DNA from: Burkholderiales bacterium
GTDB taxonomy: Bacteria; Pseudomonadota; Gammaproteobacteria; Burkholderiales; Usitatibacteraceae
Direction of reading: 5' to 3'
Assembly (NCBI GenBank): GCA_014378085.1
Contig: JACMOJ010000511.1
Coordinates: 1 to 25,320, forward strand
Length of the DNA stretch: 25,320 bases
Program-made: the position numbers and the translations under genes
Shown here: positions 1 to 5,602 of the stretch, in pieces
How the letters are laid out: the number at the start of each line of letters is the position of its first letter
Numbering within the stretch: position 1 is the first letter of the stretch
Notes under the pieces: model-generated
What the model saw: only the letters and a program-made list of their open reading frames with translations
Told to the model about the DNA's origin: nothing
Databases searched by the model: none

Positions 1-121
1 AGAAATCACCACCCTCGAACTGACCAACGCTGTCGTCGAAGTCGCTGCCGAAGAAATCACGATCCTCGACAACCTGAGCCTAGCCCTCGTCGGCGGCGGC
101 GAAGCTCTTGTCAACCCATAA
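1..121 (+). CDS. Double-glycine leader peptide, copy 1 (5' partial)
   Basis: This is the 3' part of a small secreted-peptide gene whose start codon lies just outside the window. The visible frame encodes the same peptide as the two complete copies downstream: an acidic, Leu/Ile-rich leader, then LALVGGG, then EALVNP and a TAA stop. It differs from copy 2 by Asn instead of Ser at residue 27 and by several silent changes. The silent changes argue that the reading frame is under selection and not just a fresh duplication. By comparison with the 160-bp spacing of the other copies, the start would be about 7 bases before position 1. More copies may lie upstream. The likely role is a peptide exported and trimmed by the C39 transporter encoded nearby; the function of the mature peptide is unknown. 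Confidence 0.75.
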   Translation, partial: EITTLELTNAVVEVAAEEITILDNLSLALVGGGEALVNP

Positions 122-152
122 CCTCTCACCCAACCATTTTTAGGAGATTCAC

Positions 153-281
153 ATGAGCAAAGAAATCACCACCCTCGAACTGACCAACGCCGTCGTCGAA
201 GTCGCTGCCGAAGAAATCACGATCCTCGACAGCCTAAGCCTAGCCCTAGTTGGCGGCGGCGAAGCTCTTGTCAACCCATAA
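153..281 (+). CDS. Double-glycine leader peptide, copy 2 (42 aa)
   Basis: This is a complete 42-aa ORF too short for ordinary gene callers. An AGGAG ribosome-binding site (142-146) lies 6 bases before the ATG. Residues 1-36 form an acidic leader (MSKEITTLELTN at the start) ending in LSLALVGGG, and only EALVNP follows. With cleavage after Gly36 the residues Leu-12, Asp-11, Leu-7, Val-4, Gly-2 and Gly-1 match the classical double-glycine leader pattern recognised by C39 peptidases. Cleavage after Gly35 fits less well and would leave GEALVNP. There is no Cys, Ser or Thr in the tail, so lanthipeptide-type modification there is unlikely. The nearby - strand C39 ABC transporter and HlyD-like adaptor are the obvious export machinery. 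Bacteriocin, signal or biofilm-modulating roles are all possible; six residues favours a signal. The product assignment is inference. Confidence 0.8.
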   Translation: MSKEITTLELTNAVVEVAAEEITILDSLSLALVGGGEALVNP

Positions 282-312
282 CCTCTCACCCAACCATTTC
301 TAGGAGATTCAC

Positions 313-441
313 ATGAGCAAAGAAATCACCACCCTCGAACTGACCAACACTATCGTCGAAGTCGCTGCCGAAGAAATTACGACCCTCAATAGCCTGAGCC
401 TCGCCCTCGTTGGCGGCGGCGAAGCTCTCGTCAACCCGTAA
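313..441 (+). CDS. Double-glycine leader peptide, copy 3 (42 aa)
   Basis: This is the third tandem copy, again 42 aa, with the same TAGGAG ribosome-binding site 6 bases before the ATG. Its leader is the most diverged: Thr13-Ile14 replace Ala-Val, Thr24 replaces Ile, and Asn26 replaces Asp. The LSLALVGGG junction and the EALVNP tail are identical to the other copies. After its stop codon the repeat similarity ends within a few bases, so this is the last unit of the array. The 3' end of the convergent C39 transporter lies only 38 bases downstream, with no hairpin plus T-run between them. Transcripts may therefore run antisense into the transporter gene. Confidence 0.8.
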   Translation: MSKEITTLELTNTIVEVAAEEITTLNSLSLALVGGGEALVNP

Positions 442-479
442 CCTTTAACACAACTGTTCTTATTTACTACGTCATCGTT

Positions 480-2558
480 TCAAATTGAAACCTGTCTCAA
501 ACCAACAATCGACTCAGGTCGATGACTAACTAACACCACAGTCGGCACAATTTCTTGTAATTTGCTCCGGATGTGAGATTCCTGCGTTGAATCGACCTGA
601 TCTAGCGTCTCGTCGAGGAACAACACTGCGGGCTTGCGGTACAACGCGCGTGCCAAAAGCACCCGCTGTTTCTGTCCGCCGGATAGGGACGAGCCCAGCG
701 CGCCGACAAAGGTTGAGTAGCCCATCGGCATTTTCTCGATATCGACATGAATGTCTGCGGCCTCAGCACAGGCTTGGATTTCCGTCATGTCGAATTCGCC
801 GCCAAACGCAATCGCATCCGCGATCGACCCCACAAATAGCTGGTCGTCCTGCATCACCGCACCTATAAGCGCCCGGTATTGCGCCACATCCCAGTCTTTC
901 AAGTCGCGCCCGTTCACAAAGACCTGGCCTTCACTAGGCGGCAGCAAACCGAGCAACACTTTAAGTAGTGTCGTTTTACCGCAACCCGACGGGCCGACTA
1001 GTGCAACCGACTCGTTGGGATTGATTTCTAAATTTACGTGGCGAAAGGCAAACCCTTCTGGGCCGTAGGCATAACCAAGATTTTTCGCCTCAATCTTGAG
1101 TGCCTCTTTCGCACCACCCGCCGCCCCGGCAACACTCGTGATGGATGTACCACCGGCTTCCGGCTCGGCCAATGCGATATCGGCAATTCGTTCCGCATGC
1201 AAGTCCAACATCCGGAACTCATTCCATTTCTCAATCAAGTTGTTCACGCGCGACAAAAATACCAACTTAAAACCGACAAATGCATACAACATGCCGACGG
1301 AAAACTTGCCGTCCATCACCAGCAAGGCCGCTAGCCAAACAACAATCACACTTTCAACCCCAAAAATCAGGCTCTGCCCGCCGCGCTGAAAGATACCCAC
1401 ACTCTGCACATTGACGTTGGCGTTGATGTGTTCCACCACCAAATTTTGATACGCAACCCGACGCTCGTTCTCCCGCATGTTCAGCTTGATTGCCATCATG
1501 CCCCGCAACGTCTCGATAAAGTGGGTGGAGGCTTTTGCCTCATGTGCGAGCTGCTCATCGGTCGCATTACGCTGCGGGTAAAACAGCACCCACCGAAGAA
1601 GCGCATACAACGCGGCGGCAGCGAGCACCACACTAGTCAGCATCATGCTGTAGTAGGCCATGACGCCAAGCGTAATCAGCACCATTACTCCGTCGATAAA
1701 CGTCTCCACAAACGTGGTGGAAAGTGTCTTTTGGATGGCATCCACACTTCTAAACTTGCCAACAATATCGCCGATGTTGCGCTTCTCAAACCAGCCGAGC
1801 GGCAACCGTAGCAGGTGGTTAAACAGGACCGTCAACAGACGCAGATTGAAGCGGGTGGAGAGATACACCCCCACCCAAGCGCGCACGCCGGTCACAATCA
1901 CTTGCATGACCACCACCGCGATAAACGCAACACCCAACACCGTTAGAAAATCTCGATCGCGCCCGACCAAAACGCGGTCAACGGTTAGCTGAAGAAAGAA
2001 CGGCATCGCAATCGCAAACACTTCGATGGCGAATGACAGCAGCACCAGCTGCGCCATCGCGCTGCCCAAGCCCGAGCCAACCGAAAGTAACTGCGTGGCG
2101 CTGATTTGTTTGCGCTCATCGACCTTCGAAAAACTTGGTGTCGGCGTGAACTCCATCGCCACACCGGTGTAGTGTTTGCCGGCGGCAGCGAATGTCATCT
2201 TGCGGACACCACGCGCCGGGTCGTGCACGGTAATCGCCTTGGCCGACACCTCGGTCAGAACCACAAAGTGATTCATGTCCCAATGCAGTACTGCGGGGAG
2301 CTGTAACTTGCCCAGCGCTGATAAATCTGCCTTTACGCCGCGCGACGCCAAATCCATGGTTTCCGCCACCTGGCTGACTTGTTTAAGCGTAATTCCCTTT
2401 AGCGACGGTGACAGTCTGGTCCGCATCGCCAGCAAATCCGTTTGGTGGCCGTAGAAGGTCGCGATCATTGCCACACACGCGATCCCGCATTCAGGTGCCT
2501 CGGACTGCAAAATCATCGGCACACGTCGGCGAAGCGAAGAGAAGATGCTGATTGCCAT
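480..2558 (-). CDS. C39 peptidase-containing ABC exporter, CvaB-like (692 aa)
   Basis: This is a bacteriocin-type exporter that cleaves double-glycine leaders and pumps the peptide out. Residues 1-140 are a C39 peptidase domain with an apparently intact triad: Cys24 in ECGIAC, His97 in DMNHFVVL and Asp113 in HDPARG, plus Gln18 for the oxyanion hole. Residues about 160-440 are the six-helix membrane domain. Residues about 490-692 are the ATPase, with Walker A GPSGCGKTT (522-530), signature LSGGQ (625-629), Walker B ending in LFLDE (646-650) and an H-loop VSHRP. The usual LDEATSALD is changed to LDETLDQVD. The length is normal for the CvaB family. Its ATG overlaps the stop codon of the adaptor gene by one base (TGATG), implying translational coupling. 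The tandem double-glycine peptide genes immediately downstream on the other strand are its likely substrates. An outer-membrane TolC partner is not in the window. Confidence 0.93.
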   Translation of the reverse strand: MAISIFSSLRRRVPMILQSEAPECGIACVAMIATFYGHQTDLLAMRTRLSPSLKGITLKQVSQVAETMDLASRGVKADLSALGKLQLPAVLHWDMNHFVVLTEVSAKAITVHDPARGVRKMTFAAAGKHYTGVAMEFTPTPSFSKVDERKQISATQLLSVGSGLGSAMAQLVLLSFAIEVFAIAMPFFLQLTVDRVLVGRDRDFLTVLGVAFIAVVVMQVIVTGVRAWVGVYLSTRFNLRLLTVLFNHLLRLPLGWFEKRNIGDIVGKFRSVDAIQKTLSTTFVETFIDGVMVLITLGVMAYYSMMLTSVVLAAAALYALLRWVLFYPQRNATDEQLAHEAKASTHFIETLRGMMAIKLNMRENERRVAYQNLVVEHINANVNVQSVGIFQRGGQSLIFGVESVIVVWLAALLVMDGKFSVGMLYAFVGFKLVFLSRVNNLIEKWNEFRMLDLHAERIADIALAEPEAGGTSITSVAGAAGGAKEALKIEAKNLGYAYGPEGFAFRHVNLEINPNESVALVGPSGCGKTTLLKVLLGLLPPSEGQVFVNGRDLKDWDVAQYRALIGAVMQDDQLFVGSIADAIAFGGEFDMTEIQACAEAADIHVDIEKMPMGYSTFVGALGSSLSGGQKQRVLLARALYRKPAVLFLDETLDQVDSTQESHIRSKLQEIVPTVVLVSHRPESIVGLRQVSI

Positions 2559-3805
2559 CAGAATCTTCCCCGCAATTGCATCACCGGCTCAAACAGCCAT
2601 TCGAGCAACGTGCGTCTATCCAACAAAATATCGGCATTTACCAACATGCCTGACTTCAACGCGACTTCTTGTGTACCTGCGGTAACCGTCTGTTTATCGA
2701 GCGCTACGGTGACACGATAAACCGGTTCTTTGATGGCAAGCGGTCCGACTTTTTCGCCAGGCGACCAAACCGCTTGACTGATGTCCTGCACTACGCCGCG
2801 ATACTGGCCAAACCGTTCATAGGGGAATGCCTCGTAGCGCATCACCACTTCCCGTCCCTTGCTGATAAAACCAATGGCGCGAGTCGGCACAAGCAGTTCC
2901 ACACGCAACATGCTGCCCTTTGGTAGGATCGTCGCGAAACTTGCATCTGCCGCGACGGATTGACCGACACTCACGGCAATATTAGTGGCAATGCCATCGA
3001 TGGGTGCCAGGATTAACGATTCACGCTTAGCGTCTTCCTGTACCAGTGCCTGCTGTAACTCAGAAATCTGCCGCGACAACTGGTCCGCCTGTGCCCTTGC
3101 CTTGAGTTCAACCGCAGGCTCATCCAGCTTGGCGGCAGCGAGATCGCGTTCCAGCGTGGCGCGGGAACGCTTTAGCGACTGCACCTTTAACTCTTGATCG
3201 GTCACCTCATCTCGCTTTTGCCGAACCATGATCTCGGAGGCGAATTTTTCTTTGCCAAGATCCTCAAACTTTTTGGCTTGCTCGCGGGCCGACGCAAGGC
3301 GTTGCTCTTGCAAGCGGCTTTCGCGGTCAAGCTGGCTAATCTCATTTAGCAAGTCCAACACGCGACGCCGTATTTGCGCGACCTGCTGGGCACCCAGTTC
3401 GCGAATCTGCGCCTGCTCTCGTTCGATCAACTCCCGCCGCTGCCCCAATTCCCCAGCGACCATCGCGGCGGTCGAGCGTATCTGCCCCGTGGCACGCTCA
3501 AAAGACACCCGCGCCATGGGCAGACCTTTGGTGACAGCGTCGCCTTCCTTGATCATTAATTCGGCGATCCGCCCCGCATCGGAAAATGACACTCGCGCGG
3601 CACCGATATCCGAGGCAAGAAATCCCTCGACGCGTTCACGACGCGTGTACTGCCCCCAAATTCCAACCGCAATTACCAAAAACGCAACTCCAGCCGCCAG
3701 CGCGGTGAATACCCACATCGGCAGCGGGCGGGCATCAGTCGTCTCGCCGAAAAACTTCTCACGCTGTGCGTCGATCGCTTCTTGGCGAAATAGTGGTTTT
3801 GACAT
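2558..3805 (-). CDS. HlyD/CvaA-family membrane fusion protein (periplasmic adaptor)
   Basis: This is the periplasmic adaptor of a type I secretion system, linking the inner-membrane ABC exporter to a TolC-like channel. From the chosen ATG it has about 415 residues. The start MSKPLFRQEA resembles the CvaA N-terminus. A GTG 18 bases upstream (3823) would add MPVKSR, but neither start has a convincing ribosome-binding site. One membrane helix (around MWVFTALAAGVAFLVIAVGI) follows a short cytoplasmic N-terminus. A lipoyl/barrel segment (VSFSDAGRIAELMIKEGDAV) comes next, then a long Glu/Gln/Arg-rich coiled-coil hairpin (roughly residues 105-245), then the returning barrel (LILAPIDGIATNIAVSVGQSV). 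It is transcribed upstream of, and overlaps by one base, the C39 ABC transporter gene. Confidence 0.9.
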   Translation of the reverse strand: MSKPLFRQEAIDAQREKFFGETTDARPLPMWVFTALAAGVAFLVIAVGIWGQYTRRERVEGFLASDIGAARVSFSDAGRIAELMIKEGDAVTKGLPMARVSFERATGQIRSTAAMVAGELGQRRELIEREQAQIRELGAQQVAQIRRRVLDLLNEISQLDRESRLQEQRLASAREQAKKFEDLGKEKFASEIMVRQKRDEVTDQELKVQSLKRSRATLERDLAAAKLDEPAVELKARAQADQLSRQISELQQALVQEDAKRESLILAPIDGIATNIAVSVGQSVAADASFATILPKGSMLRVELLVPTRAIGFISKGREVVMRYEAFPYERFGQYRGVVQDISQAVWSPGEKVGPLAIKEPVYRVTVALDKQTVTAGTQEVALKSGMLVNADILLDRRTLLEWLFEPVMQLRGRF

Positions 3806-3904
3806 TCGGGACTTAACGGGCACCTAAGGGAAAACGAGTGGGCATCGAAACCGCATGGTGGGATTGTAATTGACTATGTTGATGGCTCCGAAATAGACAC
3901 TTTT

Positions 3905-4071
3905 TGCGTGCACGTCGACCTGACCGCCATGAAATTATTAATTGTCATCAGCATGTCACACGCGCCGTGGAACATCACCAGTGGCCTCCTCGCACCGGTC
4001 GAGCCCGGCTGGACTAGGCTAATCCCTCGGTGGCGATTCCAAACGGCGAACTCAGGTTCGCCGTTTTTTTT
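3905..4071 (+). ncRNA. Candidate small RNA ending at a strong intrinsic terminator
   Basis: A textbook Rho-independent terminator on the + strand (4044-4071) has no protein gene in front of it, because the neighbouring exporter genes run the other way. A TTGACT element at 3870-3875 could start a transcript near 3905. The interval is free of a convincing ORF; the only open frame, beginning at 3908, runs straight through the terminator. I do not recognise a known RNA family (6S, 4.5S and tmRNA signatures were not evident). Both boundaries are guesses apart from the 3' end. Confidence 0.25.
4044..4071 (+). terminator. Rho-independent terminator upstream of olsB
   Basis: An 8-bp perfect stem, CGGCGAAC (4044-4051) with GTTCGCCG (4056-4063), encloses the loop TCAG and is followed by eight T residues. 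The T-run places it on the + strand. It insulates olsB from upstream transcription and may end a small RNA. Confidence 0.85.
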
Positions 4072-4078
4072 CGCGGGG

Positions 4079-4100
4079 ATGTCACACAAACTTCACTGAA
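4079..4100 (+). promoter_or_regulatory. Candidate Pho box upstream of olsB
   Basis: Two 11-bp direct repeats, ATGTCACACAA and ACTTCACTGAA, resemble the PhoB consensus half-site CTGTCAT followed by an A/T-rich tetrad. A TGTAAT element (4127-4132), one mismatch from the -10 consensus, lies 26 bases beyond, which is farther than usual. OlsB-type ornithine-lipid synthesis is known to be PhoB-induced in several proteobacteria. Confidence 0.55.
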
Positions 4101-4133
4101 ATGAAACACACACGCAACCTGCACTTTGTAATC

Positions 4134-4153
4134 TGTCGTTAGGCCAAACGACA
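4134..4153. promoter_or_regulatory. Near-perfect palindrome at the predicted olsB transcription start
   Basis: Arms TGTCGTT and AACGACA flank A-GGCC-A, giving a 20-bp palindrome with one central mismatch pair. It lies directly after the TGTAAT -10 candidate and just before the GGAGG ribosome-binding site (4156-4160). It could be a repressor operator over the start site or a 5'-UTR hairpin. Only the symmetry is observed; the function is inferred. Confidence 0.4.
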
Positions 4154-4164
4154 TCGGAGGCAGT

Positions 4165-4980
4165 ATGTTGAACGTACAACCGAATCTCGCGACAGCAAGA
4201 AAAAAAGACCGCTACCAAGTTTCAATTGCACGCACCGATCAAGAAGTCCGCGAGGCGCAGCGTTTGCGTTATCAGGTGTTCTTCGAAGAGATGGGCGCGT
4301 CAAAGGATGCGAAGGCAACCTTCAGTGAGCGAGATGTCGATCAGTACGACGCCAACTGCGAGCATCTCATTGTTCGTGATACCGCACGCGACCTGGTGGT
4401 TGGTTGCTATCGAATCATGCGCCCGGAAACGGCCATGCGTCGGGGTGGTTACTACTCCGATAGCGAATTCGACTTAACGCGTCTGAAAAACATCCGACCA
4501 ACCACCGCCGAAGTGGGTCGGGCTTGTATTCATCCAGACTTTCGCTCCGGCTCCGTCATCATGTTGTTATGGTCCGGCCTCACAAGATTCATGTTGGAAA
4601 ACAACTATGAATATGTAATTGGCTGCGCAAGTATTCCGCTTGCTGACGGGCACGACAACGCCATTGCCGTCTGCGAGCAGGGCGCATCAACCAGTCTTGC
4701 TCCCGCAGAATATCGAGTGTTTCCAAAAAACCCTTACCCTCTGCCTGCCCTTGGTATGCCTAACGCTTTAGCGCTAGACCAAGACTCGCGAGTGATACCA
4801 ATTTCTCGAGCTCGGGTGCCCGCTCTTATTAAGGGTTACTGCAGGCTTGGCGCTTGGGTGTGTGGCGCGCCCGCATGGGATGCTGACTTCAATACGGCGG
4901 ACTTGTTTGTGTTGTTACCTATTGCCCGTATGTCTGGCGCATACGCCAAACATTTTATCGGCAGCGAACAAGCGGCGTAG
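4165..4980 (+). CDS. olsB: OlsB-type L-ornithine N-alpha-acyltransferase (271 aa)
   Basis: OlsB transfers a 3-hydroxyacyl chain from acyl carrier protein to the alpha-amino group of ornithine, giving lyso-ornithine lipid. This is the first step of the phosphorus-free membrane lipid pathway. The protein is a GNAT-fold Acetyltransf_5 member: AQRLRYQVFFEEMG (31-44), DVDQYDANCEHLIVRD (57-72), VGCYR (79-83) and EVGRACIHPDFR (116-127) are typical of the family. The length is normal. The start ATG has a strong GGAGG site 4 bases upstream. A candidate Pho box and a palindrome precede it. No olsA acyltransferase is in the window; it may be elsewhere, or the pathway may end differently. A 14-bp tandem repeat begins two bases after its stop codon. 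Confidence 0.85.
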   Translation: MLNVQPNLATARKKDRYQVSIARTDQEVREAQRLRYQVFFEEMGASKDAKATFSERDVDQYDANCEHLIVRDTARDLVVGCYRIMRPETAMRRGGYYSDSEFDLTRLKNIRPTTAEVGRACIHPDFRSGSVIMLLWSGLTRFMLENNYEYVIGCASIPLADGHDNAIAVCEQGASTSLAPAEYRVFPKNPYPLPALGMPNALALDQDSRVIPISRARVPALIKGYCRLGAWVCGAPAWDADFNTADLFVLLPIARMSGAYAKHFIGSEQAA

Positions 4981-4982
4981 TT

Positions 4983-5024
4983 ACGCTACACACTCCACGC
5001 TACACACTCCACGCTTCACACTCG
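4983..5024. repeat. 14-bp tandem repeat (x3) immediately after olsB
   Basis: Three consecutive 14-bp units are seen: ACGCTACACACTCC twice and ACGCTTCACACTCG once. The array starts two bases after the olsB stop codon. It is non-coding and not a terminator. See also the arrays after glmM and after the DUF4350-like gene. Confidence 0.9.
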
Positions 5025-5045
5025 CAAATCAAATCTCACAAAGAA

Positions 5046-5083
5046 AACGCGCGAAGCCAAAATCTGGTGGGGCTTCGCGCGTT
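5046..5083 (-). terminator. Strong terminator hairpin for the 84-aa gene (- strand)
   Basis: A 13-bp perfect stem, AACGCGCGAAGCC (5046-5058) with GGCTTCGCGCGTT (5071-5083), encloses a 12-base loop. On the - strand it is followed by TTTTCTTTGT, so it mainly terminates the leftward gene ending at 5117. It could also act as a weaker barrier to olsB transcription. Its presence supports the 84-aa ORF being a real gene. Confidence 0.8.
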
Positions 5084-5116
5084 GGCGCGGATGAACAATC
5101 GGGCGAACGGAATCGG

Positions 5117-5371
5117 CTACTGGAAGCTCGGTACTTGATTGATCTCAGCGTGATCGAGCAAACGCAGCTTCGACAAATAGTGGCGGTCTAGACGCCAATC
5201 TTCAATCAAGCCAAGCCCCAACTTGAACTGCTCGCGACTCATGCCGTAAAGCTTGTGGAGTTCATACGGCGCATTAGTCTCAAGCGCGACCGCCAGTTCA
5301 AGCAGTGCTTTTGTTTCATCAGTGTCGGGGTTTGCCACAATGTATTGCGCAACTTTTTTGATGTTGTTCAT
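5117..5371 (-). CDS. Hypothetical protein, 84 aa
   Basis: I do not recognise this family. From the ATG at 5371 the product starts MNNIKKVAQYIVAN, is soluble, charged and predicted mostly helical (TKALLELAVALETN, SREQFKLGLGLIEDWRLDRH), with no signal peptide or metal motif. A longer frame reaches 5539, but the extra N-terminus is low-complexity shadow sequence and MNNIKK looks like a natural start; upstream is only a weak GGTG. The gene faces olsB convergently and ends before a strong terminator hairpin, which supports expression. A candidate Pho-like site (5435-5456) lies about 65 bases upstream and could serve this gene or the phosphoesterase gene on the other strand. Confidence 0.6.
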   Translation of the reverse strand: MNNIKKVAQYIVANPDTDETKALLELAVALETNAPYELHKLYGMSREQFKLGLGLIEDWRLDRHYLSKLRLLDHAEINQVPSFQ

Positions 5372-5434
5372 ATCAGCACCGATTTGTTTACAAACGTGTG
5401 GGAAAACTTGGAGGCAAATTGTAGCGGTCAAGTG

Positions 5435-5456
5435 TTGACACAAAACTGTCATTTGC
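5435..5456 (+). promoter_or_regulatory. Possible Pho box upstream of the COG2908 phosphoesterase gene
   Basis: TTGACACAAAA followed directly by CTGTCATTTGC gives two 11-bp half-sites. The second matches CTGTCAT exactly; the first deviates at two positions. The same bases form an inverted repeat TGACA-N6-TGTCA and contain a perfect TTGACA -35, so an ordinary promoter or another operator is an alternative. It lies about 147 bases before the phosphoesterase start. Confidence 0.3.
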
Positions 5457-5602
5457 ATGTTTTTCTGCAAATTAATCGTTTCCGCTCGGATTGCGATAAG
5501 TCTCCTCACCAAGACGCGCCACCCGATTGGTGTTGTCACGGCGCTGAAGTATTGGCGTCACAAAAGGTAAGTGTTTACTCGCTAGCATTGGTTAAACCAT
5601 TT

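Larger units (their letters stand above)
1..445 (+). repeat. Tandem array of 160-bp units carrying the peptide genes
   Basis: The distance between the ATGs of copies 2 and 3 is exactly 160 bp, and copy 1 fits the same period. Each unit holds the ribosome-binding site, the 42-codon gene and a roughly 31-bp spacer starting CCTCTCACCCAACCATTT. The units are highly similar in both coding and spacer sequence, so the array arose by tandem duplication. It is open at the left edge of the window. It is not a CRISPR: the units are coding and there are no unique spacers. Confidence 0.9.
3806..4164. other. Intergenic region between the exporter operon and olsB
   Basis: This is a gene-free stretch of about 360 bases. 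It must contain the - strand promoter of the exporter operon, for which I see no convincing -35/-10 pair. On the + strand it has a TTGACT box at 3870-3875 with only a weak -10 behind it. It then holds about 150 bases without a credible ORF, and the intrinsic terminator at 4044-4071. A + strand transcript ending at that terminator would be a non-coding RNA of about 165 nt; this is speculative. The olsB control region (candidate Pho box, palindrome) occupies 4079-4160. Confidence 0.5.

Noticed and set aside
1..441. Repeat array at the window start as a CRISPR
   Set aside because: Units are 160 bp, each encodes the same peptide with its own ribosome-binding site, and there are no variable spacers.
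3228..3827. 199-codon + strand ORF opposite the HlyD-like gene
   Set aside because: It is antisense to the coiled-coil region of a clear membrane fusion protein and has Ser/Arg-rich shadow composition with no recognisable domain.
3905..4071. 6S, 4.5S or transfer-messenger RNA in the region before olsB
   Set aside because: No characteristic conserved segments or closing stem could be identified; only the terminator is firm.
5372..5539. N-terminal extension of the 84-aa protein to 140 aa
   Set aside because: It covers the probable shared promoter region and looks like non-coding translation; MNNIKK is a more natural start.
5255..5602. Upstream extension of the COG2908 phosphoesterase to 5255
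   Set aside because: The extension overlaps the 84-aa gene on the other strand and has Cys/Phe-rich, non-conserved sequence. Family similarity begins well after ATG 5603.
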